Shown here: in pieces, positions 45,876-59,200 of the stretch
Numbering within the stretch: the first letter of the stretch is position 1
How the letters are laid out: each line of letters opens with the position of its first letter
Made by a program: the position numbers and the translations under genes
DNA from: an uncultured Pelagibacteraceae bacterium
GTDB taxonomy: Bacteria > Pseudomonadota > Alphaproteobacteria > Pelagibacterales > Pelagibacteraceae
Length of the DNA stretch: 64,000 nt
Direction of reading: 5' to 3'
NCBI GenBank assembly: GCA_902551755.1
Contig: CACDEB010000001.1
Location: 405,592 to 469,591 of the forward strand
Notes under the pieces: model-generated
Databases searched by the model: none
What the model saw: only the letters and a program-made list of their open reading frames with translations
What the model was told of the DNA's origin: nothing

Positions 45876-46757
45876 ATGATTCCTTACGATAAAAGAGACG
45901 GTAAAATATGGTACAATTCAGACTTAGTTGATTGGTCTGATGTGAAGCTACATGTTTTAAGTCATGGTTTACATTATGGAAGTTGTGTATTTGAAGGTGA
46001 AAGGGTTTATGACGGAAATATTTTTAAACTTGAGGAACATACTTCAAGATTTTTCTATTCAGCAAAAAGAATGGGTTTTGAAATTCCTTATTCTGAGAGC
46101 GACATAAATATCGCAACAAAAAAAATTGTATCAGCTCAAAATGTAAAAAATGGTTATGTGAGACCAGTGGCTTGGAGAGGAAGCGAGATGATGGCAATAT
46201 CAGCTCAACAAACAAAAATTCATGTAGCCATTGCAACTTGGGAGTGGGGATCTTATTTCGACCCTAAACTTAAAACTGAAGGTATTAAGTTAAATATATC
46301 AAATTGGAGAAGACCTTCTCCCGACTCAATACCATGGGATACAAAAGCTTCAGGACTTTATATGATTTGCACTTTGTCAAAACACGAAGCAGAAAGACAA
46401 GGCTATACAGATTCTCTAATGTTAGATCACGAGGGAAATGTTGCAGAAGCAACTGGTGCAAATATTTTTTTCAAGGATACTAAAGGAGAGCTACATACTC
46501 CAATACCTGACTCATTCTTAGATGGAATTACTAGAAGAACTGTTATTGAAATTGCAAAATCTAAAAATATCAAAGTTATTGAGAGAAAAATCTCACCCAA
46601 CGAATTAAAGGATTTTGTTGGATGTTTCTTAACAGGTACCGCAGCAGAGGTAACACCTGTTTCGAAAATATCAAATTATTCTTTTAAAGTTTGCAAAACA
46701 ATAATGGATTTATCTGATTGCTATCAATCTTTCGTTAGAAAAAAAATTGCAGCTTAA
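45876..46757 (+). CDS. ilvE: Branched-chain amino acid aminotransferase
   Basis: A fold-type IV PLP aminotransferase for leucine, isoleucine and valine. The 293-aa protein has LSHGLHYGSCVFEGERVY, the PLP lysine in WDTKASGLYMICTLSKHEA, and the cofactor segment EATGANIFF; DGITRRTVIEIAK is the phosphate-binding turn. It is single and divergent from the petP-like gene. Its stop is immediately followed by the end of pgsA on the opposite strand. Confidence 0.94.
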   Translation: MIPYDKRDGKIWYNSDLVDWSDVKLHVLSHGLHYGSCVFEGERVYDGNIFKLEEHTSRFFYSAKRMGFEIPYSESDINIATKKIVSAQNVKNGYVRPVAWRGSEMMAISAQQTKIHVAIATWEWGSYFDPKLKTEGIKLNISNWRRPSPDSIPWDTKASGLYMICTLSKHEAERQGYTDSLMLDHEGNVAEATGANIFFKDTKGELHTPIPDSFLDGITRRTVIEIAKSKNIKVIERKISPNELKDFVGCFLTGTAAEVTPVSKISNYSFKVCKTIMDLSDCYQSFVRKKIAA

Positions 46758-47339
46758 TTATTTGTTGTCTTCTGATATTGCATGATCAATACCTTTTCTT
46801 AAATAGTCGTAAGCTGTATATAAAGTAAGAAAAGCTGAAAGCCATAATAAGATAATGCCAATAGTTTGAGCGTTATAATCTTGAAAATTAAAAATTTTAT
46901 TTCCAGTCTCTCCAGTTAAAAGTAAAGATATTGAAAACATCTGTAAAAATGTTTTTAATTTGGCCAATCCCGATACAGGTAAATTCACCTGACCTTTTGC
47001 TAAAAATTCCCTTAAACCAGAAATTAAAATTTCTCGAGTTAAAATAATTATCGCAGCTATTACTTCGTAATTTTTTATAGTCCCATCCATTACAAGTAAA
47101 ATTAAAGCAGTTGCTACAATAATTTTGTCTGCTATAGGATCTAAGAGTTCTCCGAGTTTAGACTCCTCTTTGTATAATCGTGCAAGTAGGCCATCCAAAA
47201 AATCAGTAAAAGATGCAATAACAAATAGTGTAAATGGAATTATATCTCCATAAAATCCTGGTAAGTAATATGCTAAAACAAAAAAGGGCACTATTATTAT
47301 TCGGCCGATTGTTAAGTAATTAGGAAATTTAATTTTCAT
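46758..47339 (-). CDS. pgsA: CDP-diacylglycerol-glycerol-3-phosphate 3-phosphatidyltransferase
   Basis: Makes phosphatidylglycerol phosphate. The 193-aa membrane protein has the CDP-alcohol phosphotransferase motif D-x2-DG-x2-AR-x8-G-x3-D-x3-D in [18 protein letters not shown] then ELLDPIADK. The N-terminus [16 protein letters not shown] is typical of PgsA. It overlaps uvrC by four bases, matching the uvrC-pgsA linkage of many proteobacteria. The moaD/moaE genes that often follow in alphaproteobacteria are not here. Confidence 0.94.
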   Translation of the reverse strand: MKIKFPNYLTIGRIIIVPFFVLAYYLPGFYGDIIPFTLFVIASFTDFLDGLLARLYKEESKLGELLDPIADKIIVATALILLVMDGTIKNYEVIAAIIILTREILISGLREFLAKGQVNLPVSGLAKLKTFLQMFSISLLLTGETGNKIFNFQDYNAQTIGIILLWLSAFLTLYTAYDYLRKGIDHAISEDNK

Positions 47340-49171
47340 TCGTGAAAGAAATTATATATCTTTTTTGCAACTTTTTCTTCAACTCCTTCCACTGACTTAA
47401 TCTCGTCCAAACTTGCAGATTCCACTGCTCTTGCTGAACCAAAATGGTTAAGTAAAGCTCTTTTTCTAATTGATCCTATACCTTCTATTTGATCCAATAA
47501 AGATTTACTTATACCTTTTTTTCTTCGAGCTCTGTGAGCGCTAATCGCAAACCTGTGAGACTCGTCCCTTATTCTTTGAAGAAAAAATAGAGTAGGGTCA
47601 TTTTTTGAAAACTTGTACTCTTTTCCATTATGAAAAAAAGTTTCATTTCCACTATTTCTAAACTTCCCTTTAGCAATCGCTATTAATGGAATATCATGAA
47701 GTCCAAGTTCATTTAATGTCTCTCTTGCTACTGAATATTGACCTTTTCCTCCATCAACAAAAATAAGATCAGGAAATGAAAGGTGACCTTCTTTTTCTTG
47801 CACTGCTTTTTTGAATCTTCTTGTAAGTACTTCTTTCATCATACCATAATCGTCTTGTTCATTTTTCTTCATTTTTATATTAAATTTCCTGTATCTTTTT
47901 TTAATAAATCCCTCATCTCCATAAGAAATTAATGCTCCAACACTATTTGTTCCTTGAATATGACTATTGTCGTAAACTTCAATAAGATTAATATTCGTTT
48001 CTAAATTAAATTTTGAGACAACCGACTCAAATAGCTCCCTGTTATTTTGAGTTTCATGAAGCTTTCTATTTAAACTATCTTTTGCATTTTTAATTGCTTG
48101 GTTAATTACTTTTAACTTAGAACCTTTTTTGGCTACTGAAATATTCACTTGTTTACCCTCTTTTTGTGAAAGCGTCTGTTCTATCAAAATTTTCTCTTTA
48201 ATTTCTTGGGATAGAATAATTGAGGATGGGACACTTTTATTTTCATAAAATTGTGAAACAAAAGAATTTAAGATGTTGCCTAAATTTTCATCAGGATCAT
48301 GTTTTGGAAAAAAAGCTTGATTACCCCAATTTTGTTTAGATCTGTAAAAGAATACTTGTATACAAGTTTGTCCAGATTCTTTATATGCCGCGATAACATC
48401 AGCTTCAACTAAGTTTGCTTCATTTATCCTTTGAGATGATTGAATTATGTTAAGCGATTTTATTCTATCTCTTAAAATTCCTGCTTTTTCAAAATCAAGA
48501 CTCTCGCTGGCTTTTTCCATTTGATCTGATAAATTTTTTTGTATCTTTCTTGATTTACCGGAGACAAATTCAATAGCATCATCAACTGTTCTCTTGTATT
48601 CACTTTCATCAATATAACCAACACAAGGACCTGAGCATCTTTTGATCTGATATAAAATACAAGGTCGCTCTCTATTTTTAAAAACTGTATCATCACAAAC
48701 TCTAAGGTGGAATATTTTTTGGATCATTTTAATAGTCCAGTTAGCAGATCCAGCAGATGCAAAAGGACCGAAATAAAAACCTTCCTTAGTTTTTTTACCT
48801 CTATGTCTTTTTATTTGAGACCACTTGTCTTTATTGCCAATAAAAATAAATGGAAAAGATTTGTCATCTCTTAATAAAATATTAAACTTTGGTTTATGTT
48901 TTTTAATAAGATTAGCTTCAAGAAGTAGTGCCTCACTTTCATTTGATGTTGTTGTAATCTCAATTTTTCGTGTTTGAGATAGCATTCTCTCAGTTCTAAT
49001 AATATGATTCTTTTCCGATACATAACTTTTGAGTCTGTTAGGTAGGTTTTTTGCTTTACCAACATAAAGAATTTGATCTTTATCACTCAGCATTTTGTAA
49101 ACACCTGGAAGCTTTGGAATTAAAGGCAACTCTCTCTTTATGATTTCTTTTCCAATTTCAGAACTGATCAT
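47336..49171 (-). CDS. uvrC: Excinuclease ABC subunit C
   Basis: The incising subunit of nucleotide excision repair. From ATG 49171 it has 611 aa: GIY-YIG nuclease at the N-terminus ([23 protein letters not shown]), the UvrB-interacting UVR motif ([20 protein letters not shown]), the RNase H-like endonuclease domain ([29 protein letters not shown]) and C-terminal helix-hairpin-helices ([16 protein letters not shown]). A longer frame from 49201 is possible but would overlap folB by 44 bases instead of 14. Confidence 0.95.
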   Translation of the reverse strand: MISSEIGKEIIKRELPLIPKLPGVYKMLSDKDQILYVGKAKNLPNRLKSYVSEKNHIIRTERMLSQTRKIEITTTSNESEALLLEANLIKKHKPKFNILLRDDKSFPFIFIGNKDKWSQIKRHRGKKTKEGFYFGPFASAGSANWTIKMIQKIFHLRVCDDTVFKNRERPCILYQIKRCSGPCVGYIDESEYKRTVDDAIEFVSGKSRKIQKNLSDQMEKASESLDFEKAGILRDRIKSLNIIQSSQRINEANLVEADVIAAYKESGQTCIQVFFYRSKQNWGNQAFFPKHDPDENLGNILNSFVSQFYENKSVPSSIILSQEIKEKILIEQTLSQKEGKQVNISVAKKGSKLKVINQAIKNAKDSLNRKLHETQNNRELFESVVSKFNLETNINLIEVYDNSHIQGTNSVGALISYGDEGFIKKRYRKFNIKMKKNEQDDYGMMKEVLTRRFKKAVQEKEGHLSFPDLIFVDGGKGQYSVARETLNELGLHDIPLIAIAKGKFRNSGNETFFHNGKEYKFSKNDPTLFFLQRIRDESHRFAISAHRARRKKGISKSLLDQIEGIGSIRKRALLNHFGSARAVESASLDEIKSVEGVEEKVAKKIYNFFHE

Positions 49172-49583
49172 GACTTCTTTTTTTTGAGATTTGTATCCCA
49201 ACAGAGGAGCAATCTCTCATAATCTCGAGTTTTTCTATTTGAAGGCTTATTTTATCTATTCTTTTATCTTTAAAAAGTTCATCAAAAACATCTTCTGCTA
49301 ATGTTTCAAGAAAATTGTAATGTTTTTTTTTAACAAGTTTTTTAATTAATCTTACAACTTTTGCGTAATTTACGATTGATTTGATGTCCTTATCACTTGA
49401 TGGTTTTTTGTCTACATAATCTATTTCAAGTGAGAATTTTACTTTTTGTTTTTTTTCTTTTTCAAAGTCAAAATATCCAATTTTAAGATCTAGTAGTAAT
49501 TCTTTTATAAGAACTTTTTTTTCATAATTAAAAAGCTTTTTAGATTTATTTATTTTTACAATATTTAAATTACTTCTTTTCAT
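49158..49583 (-). CDS. Dihydroneopterin aldolase family protein (FolB-like)
   Basis: A 141-aa protein of the FolB/FolX tunnel fold. [31 protein letters not shown] matches the conserved N-terminal strand (L..L...IG....E...Q.V), and [12 protein letters not shown] and [15 protein letters not shown] match the catalytic region with its glutamate. Function would be folate synthesis. The N-terminal 20 residues are extra and lysine-rich. It overlaps the SDR gene by four bases and uvrC by 14. Confidence 0.82.
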   Translation of the reverse strand: MKRSNLNIVKINKSKKLFNYEKKVLIKELLLDLKIGYFDFEKEKKQKVKFSLEIDYVDKKPSSDKDIKSIVNYAKVVRLIKKLVKKKHYNFLETLAEDVFDELFKDKRIDKISLQIEKLEIMRDCSSVGIQISKKRSHDQF

Positions 49584-50335
49584 TCCTTACCTTTCAAGAC
49601 ATCTGGTGTTTGCCAGTTTAAGCTTTGACCACTATCGATTGAAATTACTTGCCCTGTAATAGATCTATTTTTAATAAAAAAGTCAACAGCACCACATATT
49701 TCTTCCACGTCTACTTGTTTTTTTAAAAGGGTTGAGAGATATTGTCTTCTAAAGTGACCTTTTGATTGTCTTTTATTTTTAATCGTTGGTCCAGGTGCTA
49801 TTCCATTAACTCTTACACGAGGCGCAAGACTCATAGCGCTAGTTTTAGTTAAAGTATAAAGACCTGTTTTACTTAAAGTATATGAAAAAAAAAATGGGGT
49901 AAGTTTAAAAACTCTTTGATCAATTATGTTTATTATGTTGTTATTTTTTCCTCTTATGTTTTTTCCAAATTCTCTCGATAATATTGCTGGAGCTTTAAGA
50001 TTAATAGATAAATGTTTTTCCCAACTACTTGAATTGAAATTTTCTAGTTTATCGTTCTCAAAAATTGATGCATTATTTATTAAACAATCAAAGTATTTTA
50101 GTTTCGATTTTGCAAATTTTACTATCTTATTTACATCTTTTTCTTTTCCTAAATCACCCTTAACAAGATAAACTTTTGACCCTGTTTTTATTAGTTCTTT
50201 TTTTAAATTTTCAGCTTTTGATTTTGATTTATTATAATGAATGACTATATCTTTATTAATTCCGGATAAACTCCTAGCGATTGCGGCACCTATTCTAGTT
50301 GCCCCCCCGGTAATTATTATTTTTTGTGCTTCCAC
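49580..50335 (-). CDS. Short-chain dehydrogenase, pteridine reductase-like
   Basis: A 251-aa [18 protein letters not shown] is the NAD(P) glycine loop with an arginine that favours NADPH; NNASIF and the active-site Y-x-x-x-K in [12 protein letters not shown] follow. The TGGATRIG start and the sequence NGIAPGPTI are typical of the PTR1/FolM branch, which reduces dihydrofolate or dihydropterin. The neighbour is folB-like, which supports a pterin role. The start overlaps the uvrB end by 19 bases. Confidence 0.8.
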   Translation of the reverse strand: MEAQKIIITGGATRIGAAIARSLSGINKDIVIHYNKSKSKAENLKKELIKTGSKVYLVKGDLGKEKDVNKIVKFAKSKLKYFDCLINNASIFENDKLENFNSSSWEKHLSINLKAPAILSREFGKNIRGKNNNIINIIDQRVFKLTPFFFSYTLSKTGLYTLTKTSAMSLAPRVRVNGIAPGPTIKNKRQSKGHFRRQYLSTLLKKQVDVEEICGAVDFFIKNRSITGQVISIDSGQSLNWQTPDVLKGKE

Positions 50336-52491
50336 TTTTTATCTCTTTTTTTTGTTACCTTAGTTCCTGGCATTCCCAGAGTGGATCTACCTTTAGGATA
50401 AAGCTTATTTTTTACATCATATTGTCTTATTTTAGGATTTAAAGTAATTTCAAGTTCAGTGCTTTCTAATTTTCTTATCTCATCTCTTAATTTAGCCGCT
50501 TCTTCAAACTCTAAATTAGATGCAGCATCTTTCATTTTTTTATTTAAACCCTTCAAGTGTTTTTTTAAATTGCCACCTATATTTGATCCCTCACTAATTT
50601 TTACGTAATCTTTTTCGTAAACACTTTCTAAAATATCGCTTATTTCTTTTTTAATTGATTTAGCGTCAATTTTATTTTTTTTGTTATAATCTAATTGAAT
50701 TTCCCTCCTTCTTTTTGTTTCCAGTATTGCTTTTTTAATACTTTTTGTATCTTTATCTGCATATAAGATTACTTTTCCTTCGACATTTCTTGCAGCCCTT
50801 CCAATTGTTTGAATTAAAGATGTCTCAGACCTTAAAAAACCTTCTTTATCCGCATCTAAAATACCAACTAATGCACATTCAGGTATATCAAGCCCTTCTC
50901 TTAATAAATTAATTCCAACTAAAACATCAAAAACACCCATACGAAGATCCCGCATAATTTCTATCCTTTCAAGTGTATCGATATCTGAGTGAAGATACCT
51001 AACTTTAATTCCATTTTCATGGAGATACTCAGTCAAATCCTCTGCCATTTTTTTCGTTAGAGTGGTAACTAGAACTCTATAATTTTTTTCGACAACCTTT
51101 TTACATTCATGCATTAAATCATCCACTTGATTTTTTGCTGGTCTCACCTCTACCTCTGGATCAATTAATCCAGTGGGTCTAATAACTTGGTCTATATATT
51201 TACCTTTTGTCTGCTCTAGTTCCCACGGTCCTGGGGTTGCTGAAACAAAGATAGTTTGTGTTCTCATTAAATCCCACTCTTCAAATTTTAATGGCCTATT
51301 ATCCATACATGAAGGTAACCTGAATCCATATTCAGCAAGTGTACTTTTTCTTGATCTATCTCCCTTATACATTCCATTTAATTGAGGAACGGTTACATGA
51401 GACTCGTCAACAAATATAATTGCATTATCCGGAAAGTACTCGAATAGAGTTGGTGGAGGTTCACCTGGTTTTCTACCAGATAAAAATCTTGAATAGTTCT
51501 CAATTCCCGCGCAAGATCCAGTTGCCTCTATCATTTCTAAGTCAAACTTTGTTCTCTCCTCTAGTCTTTGAGCTTCTAATAACTTATTTTCAGATTTATG
51601 TTTTTTAAGAGTAAGTTCTAATTCTTTTCGGATATTTATCACTGCCTGCTCTACAGTAGGCTTTGGTGTAATGTAGTGACTGTTTGCATAAACTTTTATT
51701 AAGTTTAAATCTCTGACCTTATCACCGGTCAATGGATCAAACTCTTCTATTTGCTCAAGTTTATTTCCAAAGAGACTTATTCTCCAGGCTCTATCTTCTA
51801 AATGTGAGGGAAAAATTTCAAGATTTTCACCTCTCACTCTAAAAGTGCCTCTATAAAAGTTTTGATCATTCCTTTTGTATTGTAAAGCAACAAAAGATTT
51901 AATTATTTGTTCCCTGTTATATTCGTAATTTTTTTGGAGTGTTAGTGTCATTTTACTATAAGCTTCTACTGAACCTAATCCGTAAATACACGACACACTC
52001 GCAACAATAAGTACGTCATCTCTTTCTAGCAAAGATCTTGTTGCTGAGTGACGCATTCTATCAATCTGTTCATTTATTGAAGCTTCTTTTTCGATATATG
52101 TATCTGACCTTGGTACGTATGCTTCAGGAGTATAGTAGTCATAATATGAAACAAAATACTCCACAGCATTTTCAGGAAAAAAAGTTTTCATTTCGCCGTA
52201 AAGTTGAGCAGCTAATGTTTTGTTTGGGGCTAAAATTAAAGCTGGTCTATTCGTAGCTTCAATAACTTTTGCCATTGTGAAAGTTTTACCTGATCCCGTA
52301 ACCCCCAATAAAACTTGATTAAATTGTTCTTTATTAGCCCCAGAGACCAGTTTTTTTATTGCTTCTGGTTGATCACCTGCGGGTGTAAAATTTGAAATTA
52401 TTTTAAACTTCTTTCCTCCCTCAAGTTTTCCACTGATTTGTGGTTTTTTTCCCTCTAAATCCGTAATTAAATCTTGATATGTATTTTGCAT
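50317..52491 (-). CDS. uvrB: Excinuclease ABC subunit B
   Basis: The damage-verifying helicase-like subunit of nucleotide excision repair. The 724-aa protein has Walker [17 protein letters not shown], the beta-hairpin region [32 protein letters not shown], the helicase motif [14 protein letters not shown], and a C-terminal UVR motif ([20 protein letters not shown]). It is first in a minus-strand operon with the SDR, folB and uvrC genes, so two Uvr subunits are cotranscribed. The first ATG is used. Confidence 0.97.
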   Translation of the reverse strand: MQNTYQDLITDLEGKKPQISGKLEGGKKFKIISNFTPAGDQPEAIKKLVSGANKEQFNQVLLGVTGSGKTFTMAKVIEATNRPALILAPNKTLAAQLYGEMKTFFPENAVEYFVSYYDYYTPEAYVPRSDTYIEKEASINEQIDRMRHSATRSLLERDDVLIVASVSCIYGLGSVEAYSKMTLTLQKNYEYNREQIIKSFVALQYKRNDQNFYRGTFRVRGENLEIFPSHLEDRAWRISLFGNKLEQIEEFDPLTGDKVRDLNLIKVYANSHYITPKPTVEQAVINIRKELELTLKKHKSENKLLEAQRLEERTKFDLEMIEATGSCAGIENYSRFLSGRKPGEPPPTLFEYFPDNAIIFVDESHVTVPQLNGMYKGDRSRKSTLAEYGFRLPSCMDNRPLKFEEWDLMRTQTIFVSATPGPWELEQTKGKYIDQVIRPTGLIDPEVEVRPAKNQVDDLMHECKKVVEKNYRVLVTTLTKKMAEDLTEYLHENGIKVRYLHSDIDTLERIEIMRDLRMGVFDVLVGINLLREGLDIPECALVGILDADKEGFLRSETSLIQTIGRAARNVEGKVILYADKDTKSIKKAILETKRRREIQLDYNKKNKIDAKSIKKEISDILESVYEKDYVKISEGSNIGGNLKKHLKGLNKKMKDAASNLEFEEAAKLRDEIRKLESTELEITLNPKIRQYDVKNKLYPKGRSTLGMPGTKVTKKRDKKWKHKK

Positions 52492-52515
52492 ATATTAAAC
52501 AAAGTAATAAAATAA

Positions 52516-53727
<1,212 letters not shown>

Positions 53728-53730
53728 AAT

Positions 53731-54675
53731 TTAACCTGCTAGATATTTTTCTGCCTCTAAAGCAGCCATACATCCCATACCTGCCGCTGTAACAGCTTGT
53801 CTAAAAATTTTGTCTTTAACATCTCCGGCTGCAAATATTCCTGGAACGTTTGTTTCTGTGGAGTCTGGCTTTGTAATCAAATAGCCTTCCTTATCCATTT
53901 TTAATTGATCTTTAAACAGTTGAGTTGCAGGATCATGGCCAATCGCAATAAATAGTCCATCGATTTTCAAATCACTTGTTTTGTTATTCTTTACATTCTT
54001 GACTTTTAAACCTTTAACATTTTTAGGATCATCATCTCCAATAATTTCCTCAACGACTGAATCCCAAATAATCTCAATTTTTTTATTATCCATAAGCTTT
54101 TTTTGCAGCATTTTCTCTGCTCGTAACTTATCTCTTCTGTGTATTAGTTTTACCTTTGAAGCAAATTTTGTGAGAAATATTGCTTCTTCAACGGCAGCAT
54201 TTCCACCCCCAACTACTGCAACAGTTTTTTCTTTAAAAAAGAAACCGTCACAAGTAGCACATGCAGAAACCCCAAAACCCCTAAATTTTTTTTCAGATTC
54301 AAGGTTTAGCCATCTTGCCTGAGCGCCTGTAGAAATGATAATTGAGTCTGCAGTATATTTTTTACCACTTTCACCCACAGCTTCAAAAGGCTTAGACTTA
54401 AAATTAACAGATGAGATATGATCTTCAATCATTTCAGTTCCAACAGCTTTAGCTTGATCTTTCATTTGGTCCATTAGCCAAGGCCCTTGAATTACTTTTG
54501 CAAATCCAGGATAATTTTCTACATCAGTAGTTGTAGTTAACTGTCCACCAGGTTCCATTCCATGAACTAAAATTGGATTTAACATAGCTCTTGCAGCATA
54601 AACTGCCGCTGTATATCCGGCTGGGCCAGACCCAATTATTAACACTTTTGTGTGTTTAGTTGGATTTTGATTCAT
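53731..54675 (-). CDS. trxB: Thioredoxin reductase
   Basis: An NADPH flavoenzyme that reduces thioredoxin. The 314-aa protein has the FAD motif IGSGPAGYTAAVYAARA, the redox centre CATC in SACATCDGFFF, the NADPH fold VVGGGNAAVEEAIFL, and the C-terminal GIFAAGDVKDKIFRQAVTAAGMGCMAA. This low-Mr type lacks any extra domain. It is divergent from the ELM1-like gene with only 21 bp between the two start codons. Confidence 0.96.
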   Translation of the reverse strand: MNQNPTKHTKVLIIGSGPAGYTAAVYAARAMLNPILVHGMEPGGQLTTTTDVENYPGFAKVIQGPWLMDQMKDQAKAVGTEMIEDHISSVNFKSKPFEAVGESGKKYTADSIIISTGAQARWLNLESEKKFRGFGVSACATCDGFFFKEKTVAVVGGGNAAVEEAIFLTKFASKVKLIHRRDKLRAEKMLQKKLMDNKKIEIIWDSVVEEIIGDDDPKNVKGLKVKNVKNNKTSDLKIDGLFIAIGHDPATQLFKDQLKMDKEGYLITKPDSTETNVPGIFAAGDVKDKIFRQAVTAAGMGCMAALEAEKYLAG

Positions 54676-54696
54676 ATCAAAGCTATATAGTAATTT

Positions 54697-55632
54697 ATGT
54701 CTAAATTAAAAGGGTTATTATTAACAGAGGGAATGCATGGCATGATAAGTCAAGTCGAGGGTTTGGCTAAAGCATTAGACATTGATTACACTCACCAAAA
54801 AGTTGAAATGAACATGTTTGCAAAACTTTTTCCCCCAAAAATAACTCCTATTTCAAATTTATTTTTTAAAAAATTCACAGTTCCAGAAATTGATTTGATT
54901 ATTTCATGTGGAAGAAAAAGCGTTATACCTTCACTATATCTAAAAAAGAATTCAACTAAAAAAATTGTGAATATTCATATTCAGGATCCTAAAGTTTCAT
55001 TATCAAATTTTGATTATGTGATCGTACCTGAGCATGATGGATTGAATGGAAAAAACATTATTAGCTCCAAAGGTGCTTTACACTATCTTACTTTAACAGA
55101 AATTGAAAAAAATCATAATTACTTAGTTGATAAAATTAATAAAAGTAAAGAACAAATACTTCTAGTTTTAGGAGGTCCTAATAAGTATTACAAATATGAT
55201 AAAAAGAACTTGGGTAGGATTTTTGAAAACATTAAGGCTTTAGCAGAAAAAAATAATCTTCAAATTATTATCATTCCCTCCATGAGAACTCCAGTCGACA
55301 CTATTGAATACGCGAATAAATTTTTTGGAAGTGAAAATCTTGTTGTTCAAAATGTAGACAAAAAAGCTTATTTAAGCGGCCTATCGATTGCCAAATTTTT
55401 AGTAGTGACTTGTGACTCGACATCAATGATTTCTGAAGCTGCTTTAACTGGAAAACCAATATATGTAGCTCAAATACCACCAAAAAGGGATGACCACAGG
55501 TTTAGGCAATTTAGGGACTTGTTTAGTAAATTAAATATTATAAAGAATTTAGAAAATAGTTTAGATATATGGAAATATGAAAAACTTGATGAAACTAATA
55601 GAATTGCAAACTTAATAAAACAGAAATTGTAA
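54697..55632 (+). CDS. ELM1/DUF1022 family protein
   Basis: A 311-aa protein resembling the bacterial relatives of plant ELM1 (mitochondrial fission protein, DUF1022). MSKLKGLLLTEGMHGMISQVEGLAKAL, HIQDPKVSLSNFDYVIVPEHDGL and VTCDSTSMISEAALTGKPIYVAQ are the conserved blocks; the last resembles the nucleotide-sugar-binding end of GT-B glycosyltransferases. Function in bacteria is unknown. Its stop shares a base with the next gene's start (TAATG), so the two are likely coupled. Confidence 0.82.
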   Translation: MSKLKGLLLTEGMHGMISQVEGLAKALDIDYTHQKVEMNMFAKLFPPKITPISNLFFKKFTVPEIDLIISCGRKSVIPSLYLKKNSTKKIVNIHIQDPKVSLSNFDYVIVPEHDGLNGKNIISSKGALHYLTLTEIEKNHNYLVDKINKSKEQILLVLGGPNKYYKYDKKNLGRIFENIKALAEKNNLQIIIIPSMRTPVDTIEYANKFFGSENLVVQNVDKKAYLSGLSIAKFLVVTCDSTSMISEAALTGKPIYVAQIPPKRDDHRFRQFRDLFSKLNIIKNLENSLDIWKYEKLDETNRIANLIKQKL

Positions 55633-56294
55633 TGTCATTTTTAAATTCTTTACAAAATAAATCAAAGAAGTTTGACGATCCATTTTTGCATTGGGAATTA
55701 GACAAACCTCTTACTGAAGAACAAATTAACGAAATAGTCGAAGCCGATATTGCAAATCCTATTGAACATGATTTGAATTATGATGGGACAAGAGCTATTG
55801 ATGGTGGAGCTCCAGAATTTAGAAAAGGGTTATCTCATGGTGGAAAGGCGCTTAAGTTTAGATGTTTTATAACAAAAGATAATTCAAATGAATTCCCAAA
55901 CTTAATGAAATTGATTAAAGAGCTTCAGAGCAAGGAAACTCATGAAAAAGTTTCAAAACTTGTTGGTAAAGATTTGTCAAATTCTTATGTAAGAGTTGAA
56001 GTCATATGTGATAGGAAAGGTTTTTGGTTAAAACCTCATTGTGATATTGAAGAAAAATTAATGTCGTGTTTGTTATTTGTTAATAAAACAAATGAAAGTG
56101 AAGACTTAGGAACTGACTTTTACAATAACGACCTGAAAAAAATAAAGACAATGCCTTATAAAGATAATTATGGATATTTTTTCACTAGTGGCCCAGGCAC
56201 GTGGCATGGTATGGAAAAAAAAGAAATTCGTAAAGAGAGGAGATGCCTACAAGTCAACTACGTAACTTTTAAAACTGACTGGAAAGTCGACTAG
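55632..56294 (+). CDS. 2-oxoglutarate/Fe(II)-dependent oxygenase-like protein
   Basis: A 220-aa protein with the double-stranded beta-helix metal triad: H136-x-D138 in [12 protein letters not shown] and H192 in [11 protein letters not shown], followed by basic residues KERR that could bind 2-oxoglutarate. The sequence [21 protein letters not shown] is the most conserved-looking part. Substrate is unknown; hydroxylation of a surface sugar, lipid or protein is conceivable given the GT-B-like neighbour. The last four bases overlap convergent carB. Confidence 0.7.
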   Translation: MSFLNSLQNKSKKFDDPFLHWELDKPLTEEQINEIVEADIANPIEHDLNYDGTRAIDGGAPEFRKGLSHGGKALKFRCFITKDNSNEFPNLMKLIKELQSKETHEKVSKLVGKDLSNSYVRVEVICDRKGFWLKPHCDIEEKLMSCLLFVNKTNESEDLGTDFYNNDLKKIKTMPYKDNYGYFFTSGPGTWHGMEKKEIRKERRCLQVNYVTFKTDWKVD

Positions 56295-59200
56295 ATATCC
56301 TGAATAGATTTAACGCCTAACTTTTTAGTTTTCAGAGATTTAATAGCTTCTAAAAAAGAATAAGCAGTTGACATGTTCGTACAATAGGGGACTTTGTTTG
56401 CCAATGCCCCTCTTCTTAAAGCTTTTGCATCATTAATTCTATGTTCACTGTTTCCACCTCCAGTATTAATTACCAAAGAAATTTTCTTCGAATTTAAAAT
56501 ATCAACGATATGTGGTCGACCACTACTTACTTTGTTAATCGTTTTGCATTTTATACCATTATTATTTAAAACCTTTGAAGTTCCCTTCGTTGCTGAAATT
56601 GTAAAACCGAACTTTTTTAGTCTTTGTGCCACCCCTATGATTTCTTGTTTATGCGAGTCTTTTACAGATAGAAACGCCATACCCCCAACCGGTAAAGAAT
56701 TAGATGCAGCGATTTGACTTTTTGCTACTGCCATACCAAAATCTTCATCAAAGCCCATAACTTCACCAGTCGATTTCATTTCAGGACCAAGTAAGACATC
56801 ACTATCTGGAAACTTATTAAATGGAAAGACAGCTTCTTTCACAGCATATCTTTTGTTTTTTTTATATTTTAAATTGTATTTTGAAAGTTTTTCACCCGCC
56901 ATTATTCTTGATGCAATCTTTGCTAATGGAATACCGTTAGCTTTTGAGACAAATGGTACAGTTCTGCTTGCCCGAGGGTTCACCTCTATAACAAAAATTT
57001 GATCTTTTTTAATAGCAAATTGAATGTTTAGAAAACCTTTAACTCCCATTGCCAAAGCTAGTTTTCTAGTTTGAGTCTTTATCTCTTTTAGTATGTTCTC
57101 TTTAATTGAAACTGGCGGCAAACAGCAAGCAGAGTCTCCAGAATGTATTCCTGCTTCTTCTATATGTTGCATAATACCTGCAACGTAAACATCTTTTCCA
57201 TCTGCAATCGCATCAACATCAACTTCCATTGCATTATCAATAAACTTATCAATTAAAATTGGATTATTTTCAGACGCATCAAAAGCCTGTTTAATAAACT
57301 TTTTTAATTGATCCTCATCGTGAACAATTTCCATAGCTCTCCCACCCAAGACATAAGAGGGACGTACGACTACTGGAAGACCAATTTTACTAGCTATTTT
57401 AACTGCAGAGTTAAAACTTTTAGCAATTCCACTTTCTGCTTGTTTTAAATTTAATTTAATCAATAAATCTCTAAATCTGTCTCTATCTTCTGCGAGATCA
57501 ATTGATGAATATTGAGTTCCGAGAATTGGCAACTTATTTTCATCAAGAAATTTTGCGAGTTTAATAGGAGTCTGCCCTCCAAATTGTGCAATTATACCTA
57601 ATAGATTACCTTTGGATTTTTCTTTTAAAATTATATTTTCCACATATTCATCTATTAAAGGCTCAAAATAAAGTCTGTCGCTTGTATCATAATCGGTAGA
57701 AACTGTCTCGGGATTACAGTTTATCATTATTGTTTCATATCCTGCATCTTTAAGTGAAAAACTAGCTTGACAACAACAATAGTCAAATTCAATACCTTGT
57801 CCAATTCTGTTGGGACCACCACCTAATATAATGATCTTTTTTTTATTACTTGGATCAGCTTCACATTCAGAATTTAGAGCAAAATTTCTTTGGTATGTCG
57901 AATACATATATGGAGTAAATGATTTAAATTCCGCAGCACATGTATCAACTTTTTTGAAAACTGGAACCACTTTCAAAACTTTCCTTTTTCTTTTAACAAC
58001 TTCTTCTTTTAATTTTGTAATTTTAGATAACCTTTTATCCGAAAATCCACAAGATTTGACTCTATTAAATTCTATATAGTTTTTTGGTAAACCATTAACC
58101 TTAATTCTATTTTCGTCATCTACTATTTCTTTAATTTGATTTAAAAACCAAGGGTCAACTTTTGATAATTTATAAATTTTATCTAAAGAAACTTTCTTTC
58201 TAAAAGCCTCCGCAATCAGTAACAATTTGTTAGGTATATTCTCTCTTAATTTTTTAATTATTTCCTTTTTTGAATAATTAAAAATGTCATCAAGTCCGCT
58301 CAAACCTATCTCAAGAGACACAAGTGCTTTTTGAAACGACTCTTTAAAATTTCTGCCTATAGCCATTGCTTCCCCAACTGATCTCATTGAGGTGCCTAAA
58401 ATTGCTTTAGTATCTTGAAACTTTTCAAAAGTAAATCTTGGTATTTTCGTGACTACATAATCTATAGTTGGTTCAAATGATGCTGGAGTAACTTTTGTAA
58501 TTTCATTTTGAAGTTCGTCTAGGGTATATCCAACAGCAAGTTTTGCCGCGACTTTTGCGATTGGAAAACCTGTTGCCTTTGACGCTAAAGCAGATGATCG
58601 AGATACTCGAGGATTCATCTCAATAATTACCATTCTTCCATTTTTTGGATTAATTGCGAACTGAACATTTGAACCTCCAGTTTCAACACCAATTTTTCTT
58701 AAACATGCAATCGATGCGTTTCTCATCACTTGATATTCCTTATCTGTTAGTGTTAAAGCAGGGGCTATTGTAACGGAGTCACCTGTATGTATTCCCATTG
58801 GATCTATATTTTCAATTGAGCAAACTATTATACAATTATCATTCTTATCTCTAACAACCTCCATTTCAAATTCTTTCCAACCATCAAGGCATTCTTCTAC
58901 GAGCACTTGGTTTTGAGGAGACTCGCGAAGTCCACCCTTTACAATCTTAAAAAAGTCTTTCTTTGTTCTTGCTATTCCACCTCCAAGTCCACCTAAGGTA
59001 AATGAAGGTCTTATGATCGCTGGTAATCCAATTTTTTTTAAACACTTTGATGCATTTTTAAAATTATTTAGTATCTCAGATTTTGGAAGATCAATACCAA
59101 TGTCTGACATATTTTTTCTAAATCTTTTTCTATCCTCTGCGTTAGCAATTGCTTTGGAATTTGCTCCAATTAACTCAATTTTATATTTTTTTAACAATCC

